Positions 23,898 to 34,414 of a stretch of DNA of 64,000 bases are shown piece by piece. The stretch lies in assembly GCA_932521025.1 (NCBI GenBank), contig OW051473.1:11470001-11534000 (forward strand), given 5' to 3'. Source of the stretch: Oscheius onirici (Eukaryota; Nematoda; Chromadorea; Rhabditida; Rhabditidae). Below the pieces are notes generated by a model. The model searched no databases. It was not told where the DNA came from and saw only the letters and a program-made list of their open reading frames with translations. Every line of letters starts with the position of its first letter. Position 1 is the first letter of the stretch. The position numbers and the translations under genes are program-made.

Positions 23898-26800
23898 CTA
23901 AGTAGGATGCCAATTGTGTAATCGGGTCTGTGGATTAAGCATATCTTTCGTCTCGCGGCTTTCCGACGGCGAGACACTGGCCATCGGAGAATTGATGTCG
24001 GTTCTTTTGGGCAAGGGAGCATTCTGAATGAACTAAATACCAAAATTTAGGTTTCAAAACTACCTTTCCTGGTCTTGCCCAAGTGCAGATGAAGCCTTCT
24101 TGGCAGGCAGTAACGATAGAATCGTGGCGGAACTCCAGAGTCGTCAGTCTCTCTTGAGCAATCTTCTTACACATCAAGGGTTCTGAAAATTGAAATGATA
24201 GCATTTTTATGCGTTTGCATTTTTAAGTTAAACTGTCTTTTGATCCCACGAGTGTGACAAGACCCGGTTAGCCAAGTGGATAGAATGATTGCGCTAAGAG
24301 AACCATCGTAAATTAAATCTGGATGTGGCCCGGTTACATGAAGGGAGTCTATTCTGGTATCTCTAACCTCCTTGCCTGTCTTGAAGATTCTGTAGCTTGA
24401 GAATCCTGGATGCTTCAACCGCCCTCATCATCTCTCTAAGACGTTCTCTACTCTTCCGTGCCCGGTCAGGCAAAACGTCTCGATGTTCGCGTAAACAGTT
24501 TCAACCAGTAGCTTGTAGCAATGGGTATGAGGTGATTTGATACCTTTTCGCTACTTTTTGACTATGTAGTCAGCAAATTAGTCTCAATCGTTGTCTCCGC
24601 CTCAAGTATGCTAGTACGCTCTAAGTTTGGCCACTGTTTTTTTGCGAAACATCGATTCTCCTAAGGGGGTTCATCTCGATTCATTTCCCGGCCAATAAAT
24701 CAAGCAACGCGCCCAACTTAGGTCGCAAATAATGCCGACAAACTGTGTTCCACATTTCGCAAACTTTAGAAAGAAAAAAATTCACAAGCACCTTACCTAT
24801 GACAGGAATATCCTCCATTCTTGGACAGATGCGTGTTCCTAGCAGTTTCGACTCATCAATGGTCGATGCCGAAGACATTCCAAGCGGCGAGTCTAGACGT
24901 CGTCTGAATCATTAGGTCTCTTTTTTTCAAGCGGAAGTAATCACCTGTCACTGGTGCCGCCACCGATTCTGCCAAGCGTGAAGCCTCTCCTATGGAACTT
25001 TTTCTTTTTGGGCTTCTCGTTATTGAGTTGCAGTGGCGAGAGTTCAGAGAGCGGATCGAGTTTTGACGTCGAGGTCTGAAATTAATCTTCTTTTTCAATT
25101 AGACCAATTTCCCCAAGGGGAAGAATGAGAACCAAAACACACCTGAATCTCCAGAACACCTGCCGGAGCCAAAATGGTCGAGTTGCGATGACGTTGAACA
25201 TTTTGCGGCTAAAATTAACGTTGCCGGACAACTATCAGAAAAATCACCTTGAGCATATCCTCAGTAATGTCCCACAAGCAGAGCTGGGTATCGTGACCGA
25301 CTGTTCCAATACGATAGCAGAGACCCTAAATATAAGTTAAAAAGTGTCATGTGGAAAACTTGCATGACAGACTCCTCCGATAGTTCCAAAAGAAGCAACA
25401 GAACATCTTGAAGCGGAAGACATGGCCATGGGCTGTTTTCGCAAGTGACCTGAAATTGTTTTTGAGGGTTTCACTAACGACGGGTAAACCGAAATATCCT
25501 GTGAAACTTTTTATTTGTAAAACTTTGTTTTGCGTTTCTTTCGATACTAGCCAAGTAACAACCAACTAATTTAGAGGTCGAGCGAGCAAAAGAGAGAAAA
25601 ATGGGAGACAGATTGGGAAAGATCCTAGAACCCAGAAAGTTCACTCACTTCTCATGATTGGAGTAGTCATTGCCGACTCTGTCTCTCTATTGAACGTGTT
25701 GGACATCCCGTCTTCCGAACACATGTCGAGAATAATTCCGTTGACGTCATCAGACTCTATCTGGCTGGCGTATGGATCGAATGAGACCTATTTCCAAACT
25801 AAAATTTTTTAAAGTATATTGATACCTGCGAGATCCAGCTCTTGTGACCCTGTCCCCTCAGAACAACTCTTTTATCTGGCACGTGATAAACGGTCAACAG
25901 GTCGTCTTCCCCTCCAGTCGCGATAAGTTTCGCATCGGGGCTCCAGGCAACAGTCAACAAGCCGCCTTCAAAAGGTTGGGGACTAAAAAGTGGGGGAAAT
26001 TCTTACCAAAGTAGGATTTCATGTAGCAGAGGAGTTCCATTTCGTGGTAGTTGAAGATTCGGAGATAGCCATCGTGACTGACCGTGGCGAGCAATCTTGC
26101 ATCAGGCCCGGAGAATGCAAACTGGTTGATGGGACCAGTGCCTATCTGCCATCGGTACACGGGATTACGCGTAGTTTTTGACTTGCAAGTAAAGATTGTG
26201 AATCTGTCGCCCTGAACAGGGTTTAAAAAGTTGTAAAACTAGCCTATACCTGCTTAAAAATCTGGTAAGAGGGAATATTCTGCTGACATTGAAGCTCTTC
26301 ATTGTAGAGATACATGTTTCCACTAGCGTACGAGACCAAAAAGTGCTGAGATTGTCCTAAATTCGTTAAGTTGTAAAAATTTAATAGGAAAAAGATACCT
26401 GGAACCCATTTTAAGCAAGTAACCGCCGTCTTATCTACGAATCGCTCTTCGTTGTACAACTGACTTGAAGTGAACTCTTTCCTGAACGGGTCAATCTTCT
26501 GGATTTGACCGGCTGAAAATCCGATGATCAGACTGGAAAACATGATATTGTACAGAAAATGGACAAAACTAACTGGCAGCTTCCTTTGGTAGCCGTCTGC
26601 TGATTAAAGTTGTGACAAGTTGGGAAAGTTCCCTTGTAAACTCTCTTGTCAATGGGACGATTCAGGTCAACAGTCGTCTGGGTTCCTCTAAAACCATTGA
26701 CTTGAAAATATTGGGGAAAACCAACTTGTATGGATAGACATAAAGCTCTCGACCAATGTTGAAACAAATCCTCTCAGGGAACTCCTCTGCTTCAGACGTC

Positions 26801-27726
26801 GTCGGGATCGGATCCGTCAGCGTGTCCATTGTAGGCGAATAAATAGGAGTGTTCTCATTGTGGTGCTGAAACTTCCCGTGTTATCAAAGGAAATGAGAAA
26901 TTGATAATGCTCAAGTTCATGGAATCAAAGGAAGCATGATGAATCCGTTTCCTATTCTGAATTTTATGCCAAGAAAAGTGGGAAATTACTGCAACAGACT
27001 CAGCGTGCTTCCGTCACGAGCTCTGTGATGTCAATTTCCCGTTACCTTGTCTTCTTACTTTTACGACGTTACCTTGTCTTCTTACTGAACCCGTCTCAAT
27101 AAAAAGCATATTTTTAACGTGATGTACGCGATACAGTTCCTAACCCCATTTAAAACTTTTCAACGTAAGAGACGAGCTCTGGATGATAACTTCTCAACTT
27201 GCGGTTACTTTTAAGAGTACAGATCGTTTCAGGGCTATGCTCAGAAAGCCGTCTGCCTGCCTCCTCCTACTGCTCTACGCACCTTTGATATTTGATACAC
27301 GGTATGCTTTAAAGTAGGACTATTGGTTGCTAATGTTCCAAAACAAAATATAGAAGACTCACTCTGTTGTTCTTCACGGGAGACCCAGGAACAGTAAGAA
27401 ACGAGACACGCACAGAAGCACCAGAACAGCTAGGAAGACCAGGTTGGATGCTCTGAAAAAAATTTCTAGAAACTATATACAGAATACTTACAGGAACCCG
27501 TGTTGGACGAGAAAACTCGGCCTGGGTCATAATCCTATACGTTCCTTCCCTAGTCGTGAAATGTGTCTTAATTTCCTCTTTTGGCTGGATACTGTTAAGC
27601 AGAGCGACTGAAAATTCGGGTAAACTAAAAAAAGGGAAGCTTACCGTCGTTCAGCGGAGTATTTTGTAGACCAACAGTATTAGAATGAGACGACGTTGGA
27701 GCGCCCAATATATGGTTGTGTATCAT
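23898..27726 (-). CDS. wdr-20: WDR20 orthologue, WD40 activator of USP46/USP12-type deubiquitinases
   Basis: Seventeen exons: 27726-27645, 27607-27492, 27452-27363, 26865-26726, 26687-26574, 26532-26399, 26356-26250, 26211-26007, 25965-25826, 25787-25649, 25449-25373, 25325-25248, 25208-25143, 25075-24945, 24903-24797, 24182-24064 and 24023-23898; about 656 residues. It matches human WDR20 along its length. The N-terminal region has EIKTHFTTREGTY and EFSRPTRVP. The propeller has LIIGFSAGQIQKIDP, NMYLYNEE, RIFNYHEMELLCYMKSYFG and GHDTQLCLWDITEDML. The C-terminus has CPRMEDIP, EPLMCKKIAQERL and TACQEGFICTWARPGK. In C. elegans WDR-20 binds and activates USP-46 and so raises glutamate receptor GLR-1 levels. 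The last intron could be read through, giving KVV as in human and a different tail. A lysine- and histidine-rich insert sits between repeats. Intron 15 holds a tRNA-like repeat. Confidence 0.95.
24259..24335 (+). repeat. tRNA-derived repeat in a WDR20 intron
   Basis: The sequence begins GACCCGGTTAGCCAAGTGGA, a good tRNA 5' half with an A-box-like TTAGCCAAGTGG. The B-box position is decayed (GTAAATTAAATCTGG). Its A-box region resembles the minus-strand elements near 51.5 and 55.2 kb, so it is probably a SINE head or tRNA pseudogene. Confidence 0.5.
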
Positions 27727-29566
27727 TTTTCCTTAAACCACATTTTTAGGTTAATAACAATTACTTACATGTAATTTTTTGACATCGACATTCCGCATTC
27801 TACGTGAAAATTGTCATTAGAAAGGAGGTTTTCTGAAAAAGTTAAAGCATTAAACGGTTACGCATCCGGTGAACAAAATAAGCCAAAAAAGATGGTACAA
27901 AGAGATTCTAACCTGATCTCCTGACTGTTAGGAATACTTTTCGAGCTATATCTTCAATTTAGAGAAAAGTGAGTGATTTTAAAAATAACCTAGCGACAAA
28001 AAAGCATCGTTTCCCTTCGTCGCTCGAATGACCGCGCCGCTTAATGGATTGCACGTAGGGCATGCTTACCACCGGTGTCCACTCTTGTTCATTGAGAGAG
28101 AAAAAAAGTTGGACTTGCGGAAGTTGGACTCTAAAATTGACGTGTAAATTGAGTTGAAATGCGTATTTACAGAGAAAATTTAAGAGTCTGTCATAAAAAG
28201 GTCCGCGCTTGAGCTAGTGAGAAGATATGATTGTGAACTAAAAATGGGCCAAAAAGACTATTTCTTGTCTGATGAGTCACTCGGGGAGCCTATATTTCCA
28301 TCAACAGAACCTCAGAAGATTGTGAAGCCATTCAAACAAGATAACTGGTCTCGTCGTTGTTTGGATCTGGTCTCGTCTGACTTGTCTCGTCGCCATCTGA
28401 ATCGTGATCCTACAGGCTGAGTATCGTTACCCCCACCAAATTTTCACAGTGATGAAAGCGTTATGATTGATCTTGGAGTTGGTGTCCATTATTGCCTGCT
28501 CTTGTATTCTCCGTTTCCTTTTTCCTGCACTGATTTTCCAGGTATTTTCCAAATAATGTTGTAGAGACGGATCAGCTCTACAACTTTGCAGATCCTTGTT
28601 CTCTAAAAAAAGGCTTTGGTCACTGTGAAAACAGCGCAAAGCCAAGGACCCCTCACACAGACTCGATTTTAAGGGCATAGCGATACCCTTCCGATCGGAT
28701 AGACCTATTCAGTTAAAGTACATCGAACGGAACTATTAAACCCTTTCATATTGTAATCATATCGCCGGCCATAGAATCTACCATCTTGAAACCAAAAACC
28801 CAAAGAGCATCCAGAAATTTTCAAAGGGCAGACAGGATATATCACCTCAGTGTGTTTACACGCTGCAATAGTCATAGTCGTCGGTATAATCATAATCAAT
28901 GGCACACGGTTAATGTTTCACATCTCTTTTTTTCTCAGCCCCGCAAGAATCTATAATCGATGCTCGGCTAGCACGATCAGACCATTCCCTCTCTTTTTGC
29001 GCTTTTTTGATAGATCAAGAAGATGACCGCTGCGGCACCTGTTCATTTCTTTTCAAGTTAGGATCAACACATTCGGCTTTTCTCGTCTCAACAGATTTTA
29101 CAATTCCCTCTCATTCTGGTCAGGTTTGCTTTTCAATCGGAGAAGATAGCCAGATGGCAAAAATGCCCCTTACCAGAGAGGTGGCGCCGCACTTTTTCAC
29201 TTCTAAAAATTCCTTCTGCAGGGCTCTTTGCCGCCGCTTTAGCATCGGAGATGTCTCGCGAGGAAAATAAGGAGCACAATTTGCTTCTCTGCCAGAGGGC
29301 GCGCTTTTGAACATCGAGAGTTCGAGTCCACTCTTCACTTTGCTCCCCAGGAGGCTATATACGGACAGACTTATAGACACGGTTCAACCTTAGTCTGATG
29401 GTATTACGTAGAGTCTATTCCGATACAGTAGACCCATACGTTCACGATATAGTACAGCATAACAGTTGATTGATTGGGAGACCATCTTGAATGCCCTTTT
29501 ATCTATTTTTCTGTTTTCCTCTGAAACTTTTTTTTTTCATAGCAACAGAAGTCACGGATATTTTAG
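27727..29566. other. Interval between WDR20 and an unrecognised gene
   Basis: Probably the divergent control region of WDR20 (minus) and the next plus-strand gene. On the minus strand a non-coding exon may end at GTAAGT near 27767 and splice to AAG just before the WDR20 start. A B-box-like GAGAGTTCGAGTCC lies near 29320. The 5' exon or exons of the downstream gene must lie here but could not be fixed. Confidence 0.4.
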
Positions 29567-30893
29567 GTCTTGTCAACAGTGTCCTCTGCTACCGTCTACG
29601 ATGGTGCTTCGGATGATACCAGAGTCATCTTCTACTACTACACCGTTAAAAATCGTGAACAATGGCTTCCTCTCATTTTGAGAATCAACGACAATCCCAG
29701 TGTAAAGATCCTGATTATTTCGAAACATTTTAAGAATGACCAGGAAAAGTAAGTATTTTGTTTAGTAATTGTGGAAAGCGATTTTCAGTCACATGTTCGT
29801 CTTCACCGTCTACGAACAAATAGGTCAGAATGATAATCTGGAGATTCTCCAAAAGTATCTTGGAAGCGAGTTTTTGGACAAGTTTCTGCCTGTTCAAGTG
29901 GAGAGAGAAGGACTCGTCCGAGAGTATGCTTTTTCAATTTCAGCCAACTATTTTGTTTTTAGGTGCCAGTTGTTGAAGGAGCAGGATAGAAAATGCTTCA
30001 ATTGGAAGGTCAAACGTGGAAAAGAGTGCACACGACTGATGAGAGAAGATGACATATCATTCCAAGAGGTCCGTCTATTCAAGCTTGTATTATAAAAAAA
30101 GTTTAGACAAAAACAAACACTGTGCTTAGGGCTCTCCAAGGTTACAAAAAAGAATGCGCTTGGCTTCATTCTTACTCGAAGGAAAATAATATTGTTGGTG
30201 GATGTTGGTCAATCACCCCAAACTTTCCAGACGGATCAGGAGTGACCGAGGTATTCAAAAAGAATTTCATCATATAAATTGTCTATTTTTAGAAAAACGC
30301 CTTCTTCCGCGACATGACCAGACTGAAAGCTTTGCTGAAGGAAAACTTCTGGCCTTGAGGGAAATAGTCGACGGCGTCGTCGCCAAGTACTGGAATCACA
30401 CCCTGTCCATCCCCAACAAAGTACGTAGTTTTACCAATCTTATATTGTTACCATTTCGGAAAACAAACTATTTCCAACTGCTTCCTAACTGTGAACGCCA
30501 AGAAGATGTTTTTGTGAAGGATCCCGAGGTCGGCACTGTGTTCAAGTTTATTATCACTCAGCCCTATCTCCGTGACACAGCTAGGAGCTACCATTCGCAA
30601 GCGATCATGTAAGTTTTATTATGCTGCCTTCCCTGAATCGGTATCACATCCCTTTGTTTTTCTGAAAGAGTACTTGGTCACTAAACAAATATAACCTCTG
30701 CCAGTGTCCTCTACTTCAAAATACAATAATTCTCAGCTACTTTCTGGGAACCAGAAATCCCATCTACGATGACCTGAATGACGAGCGTTTGAAGCAGCTG
30801 GTTGGAACATCATATACTAGGCTGAAGGCTGTTGGCTGGCTTACTAGGCTGGTGGTTGGCTCACTGGCTGTTGGCTCTTGGCTGGCATACTAG
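29567..30893 (+). CDS. Unrecognised multi-exon gene, 5' end missing, probable frameshift
   Basis: Exons: 29567-29748, 29789-29923, 29963-30068, 30107-30250, 30293-30424, 30503-30608 and 30737-30893. Each of the first four introns joins in phase and the peptide looks genuine: TRVIFYYYTVKNREQW, YLGSEFLDKFLPVQVERE, CWSITPNFPDGSGVTE. In exon 5 the frame ends at KENFWP-stop. A second frame, one base shifted, carries LREIVDGVVAKYWNHTL through to the donor. One missing G near 30353 would join them as ENFW-A-LREIV, so I read this as a 1-nt deletion, either an assembly error or a young null mutation. The end (LKAVGWLTRLVVGSLAVGSW) comes from a degenerate GGCTGTTGGCTGG-type repeat, so the real C-terminus may have been replaced. 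No start codon precedes exon 1, so an upstream exon is missing. I do not recognise the family, and no signal peptide or membrane segment is clear. Confidence 0.6.
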
Positions 30894-31444
30894 GCTGCTG
30901 GAGCAACATATCCTTTTGTGACTTGTATTTTTTGGACTTTTTTTTATTGTACTATCCAGACTTTCACTTCACCGTTTTACCATCATTATTCTATTTTCTT
31001 GATTTCTTTCCATTACCCGGGTCTCTCAAATATGCGTTTCCGGTCAAATTTTCCAATCAATCGGTTCCCATCTCCCGGTTTCATTCTCACTCCTCTTCAG
31101 GACCCTCAAATGTCTTTTCTTCCGACCAGTCTTTTATTTTATTTTCTCTTTCAGGCTGTCCCAACGGCCCTTTTTCGTTCATATATTTTTTGGGAATAAA
31201 AATTTTGTATGCCAAAATATGTATATCAATGATGTTCAAATCACAACAGGAATCTCAAATCACAAAAAGAACATCAACACCATACGGTAATAGCAGTTTC
31301 TCTGAGTCGAGCTCAAGCATTTTAGTCTTTACTATTCAACAAACAAAAAATCTCTGAGTATTGAGAACACATTTATTTAAAACTTGATCGGAATGTACAA
31401 CACGAATACCCGTATCGGATTATGGCGAGATACTAGTGACAACT
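30894..31444. other. Intergenic, tail-to-tail
   Basis: Separates two genes that end here. It is AT- and pyrimidine-rich with no convincing exon. It carries the poly(A) signal of the patched-related gene. Confidence 0.5.
31372..31377 (-). terminator. Poly(A) signal of the patched-related gene
   Basis: AATAAA on the minus strand (TTTATT on the plus strand), 68 bases after the stop codon. This is a normal nematode 3'UTR length. Confidence 0.55.
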
Positions 31445-34403
31445 TTAGAAATGTTCCACCTTGTAGTTTGTGAAGCTCTTAATCGAAATTCTATGAGGCT
31501 GAAGGTTGGATTTGAGCGAATCTGTCGATGAAGCAGGGGATGGGTGGACCTTCTTTGAGCCGCAGAGTCTGTCAATAAGACTCAAGAAAACCGGTAGAAT
31601 GATGAGTCCGTGAATGAGTCCGAAGAGTATGACCAGAGCCACAGCTTTCAGGAAGACCATTCCGAGATAAGAGGGACTGCAATTTTTGATTAAGGCAATA
31701 CAAAATGTTGCTTACTTGATGAGGATTGGGAGCATAGCAATCAGAGTGCTTAAACCACCCTGTACAGTAGACCATCCGATGTGAATGAAAGCGTCTTCCA
31801 GTCGTTCTCTGGGAGTCTAAAAAAATTTGTTCATCTAAAATTTGTGACTGGACTCACAGCTGCCGAGACTTGGTAGTAGTGGTAGCTGATATGGGCTGCG
31901 ATATCAACCGAGAATCCGATACTCATGAGTAGGGCGGCCATAGAGACAGGGTCTATGCCAACTCCCCAAAGGGACAGAAATCCAAAGACTCCCAAGTTCA
32001 CAGAGAGAAGTGCAAAGGTGGCAGCGATGATTGAATCAGTGTCCGGGACGAGGAAGACGAAGGAGATGGCCATGCAGATGACTTCAGAGAGGAGAGTCTC
32101 CCAAACAATTTGGGGAAGAGCTGCCGTCTGGTCAGCAAAGTTGCTGCGTTCAGTGTAAGCATAAGCTCCGAGAGCCGGGTGTTTCTGACTTATTTCTCTC
32201 CATTCCTCGATCAAGGGATACATGTCATTGTACCTAAAAAACAAGTTTTCATCAAAGCTTAATGAGTGCGCTTACCTGACTACAGTAGTGAAACCAGTAG
32301 TGAACAAGAAGGCAGAGACACACTCTGGCTCGTTGAATGCACAAGCCGTCTCATTCATATGAATGGTCGGTCTCCAGTGACTGTCATCTTCGACAAAGTG
32401 TGGAATGGAAATGTATTGGAACTCTACAGGCTCATCCTCATCAGTATGGAACATTTCCAAGAATTCCATGTAAGCTCTTAGGAAATAGAATGTCGACTCG
32501 GATCCGTAGGCATAGGACGATGTTTCAAAGTCATGGACTAGAGCGTCGACTTCAGCTCTCTGAGTCTTGTTCCTCAAGTCTCCAGGCTGTGTAACCACAA
32601 CGGCCACGCTCTGACAGTCCTTGATTGTAGCATCGTAGACGTTTTTGAACTGCACAATTCGGGCATCTTGAGGAGCCATCTTCTGGATTGAGAGATCCGT
32701 CTGCACATTCCAGATTCCGTAGATTGACAAGTACCAATAGCCAAGCAGGATCAGAATAGTTACAACGGCCGTCAAAGGATGTACCACAATAACAGCAAGC
32801 TTCTTCCAAAAACTGTTGTGAAACTTGCTAAGTGGCCTGATGCATTTGATCTCTTCGGGCAGACACTCTTTCCTACAAACTACATGATGATCAAATTGGG
32901 ACGAAAACAAACCGCTGATCGTCGATTTTCTTGTATTCTCTGGGAGCCGTTAAAGCGATGATGGCCGGGAACAAGATAAGCTGATAGAGGAAGCATACGA
33001 CACTGGCTACTGTAGAATAAATGGCGAAAGTTTGCAACACCGGCGTGGTCGAAAGAACGCCATTTCCGAAAGAGATGATATTCGTGACGGAGGTCACGGT
33101 CATAGAACAGCCTGATTCTTTGACCATTTCGGCAACTCGTTCAGGAATGTCAAGTTGACGATCGGTTCTGTGCCAGGCCGAAAGCATGATAAACACGTCG
33201 TCGATACCTAAGTTATCATTTTTAGAGAAGGTCAGCTTTCGTACCAATTGCCAGCAGAAGGAATAGGGAGCTGACAACAATGCTCTGAAAAGCCAGTCCA
33301 GTAGCCGAAACCATTCCTACAGTAGTCAAACCGGCGAGAATTGGAATTCCAGCTCCTAGAAGAGCTTCCCATGGTTTTGACTCTCTGAGGATTACTGTAA
33401 GATTTGTGAAAAGAACTGATTACCTTCTCTTGTAACGGAATGAGCATCCCATGAGGAAGAAGGACAACAACACTAGGGACAATCCAAGAAGCGGAGCAGT
33501 TCTGGCACCCATTGCCTTGACTTCCTTAGCCACTAAGTTGTCAGAAGCCGCTCCAGAGTTAAGGAGAGGGTACTTGTGGGAATCATACAGTAGGTAGACA
33601 AGCTTAAAGCACAACGTATACATGTTTTAAGAGTCTGTACCTTTTCCTCCCATTTCAACATGGTCTTCAGGTTGTGATGAACCATGTAATACCGAAGAAT
33701 GACTGTTTTGAAAGAAGCAATTTCAGACTCGTTGCCAGAAGTAGTGACGTCATAGATATTATTGGCAAGGAAGATGGATTTCCCAAGGACATGGAGGCTG
33801 GGATAGGTTAGCTGAAAAAGACTGTACTGAGCAAAAAATTATACTTACTGGAATATCACCCCATTCCGTCTGGTTCTGTAGTTTGTAGAGCGCATAGAAC
33901 GGGTCATTTTTCTCGCAGTATGGATGACACATGTTCTTGTAAGTCAACATTTGACCGTGATCGTCAGGAACCTTGATTCCGGAGGCAATCTGAAAAGCTC
34001 TTTAAATATGACCTATGATCTATCTAACCTCCACAACAAGATCCCAGAGCTGTTCCTTATACTTTGGTCGGAAAAGCGAACCGTTGTCAGCTGCCTGGAT
34101 CATGACCTCAATCATGTGAAGGGTTCCATTTTGTTGAAGAAATTCTTCTAGAACCTTTCCTTCAACATGACTCATAGAGTCGGAAGCAGTGAAGGTTAAC
34201 CTAGCATTGTTGATCTAAAAATCTTTTCTGGAATAATCAGAATTGTGACCTACTTGATGAAACCGTAAAAATCCTACAGAGCTAATTAGTGTAACGGCTA
34301 GCAGTCCTAGAATCCATCGCCAGGGATAGTATCCTATTGACTTCCCTAGCCGGTAGCAGCCGTTTTCGAGATGTACTTGATAGTGCTGCGTCCAAAGATG
34401 CAT
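31445..34403 (-). CDS. Patched-related (PTR) family membrane protein
   Basis: Eleven exons: 34403-34254, 34214-34029, 33989-33849, 33811-33641, 33602-33424, 33384-33245, 33207-32913, 32872-32276, 32233-31858, 31816-31716 and 31676-31445; about 855 residues, all phases consistent. One membrane helix lies at about 29-47, then a large extracellular loop with glycosylation-type sites. A sterol-sensing domain follows (about 250-420), including GIDDVFIMLSAWHRT and SVTNIISFGNGVL. A second loop and a second five-helix block carry the family motif GFSVDIAAHISYHYY. The tail is short and serine-rich. Nematodes have many PTR proteins, related to Patched and Dispatched (RND superfamily), which act in moulting, cuticle formation and lipid or sterol handling at the cell surface. 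I cannot name the member. The start lies four bases after TTTCAG, typical of a trans-spliced gene. Confidence 0.93.
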
Positions 34404-34407
34404 CGTG

Positions 34408-34414
34408 CTGAAAT
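34408..34414 (-). other. Candidate spliced-leader acceptor of the PTR gene
   Basis: The minus strand reads AATTTCAG then CACGATG, placing the acceptor four bases before the start codon. Confidence 0.5.

Noticed and set aside
28217-28678. Open frames on both strands as possible first exons of the gene at 29.6 kb
   Set aside because: No donor could be joined in phase to the exon at 29567.
30878-31357. 159-codon plus frame after the unknown gene
   Set aside because: AT- and pyrimidine-rich composition and runs of Phe/Ser are typical of chance frames in 3' flanking DNA.
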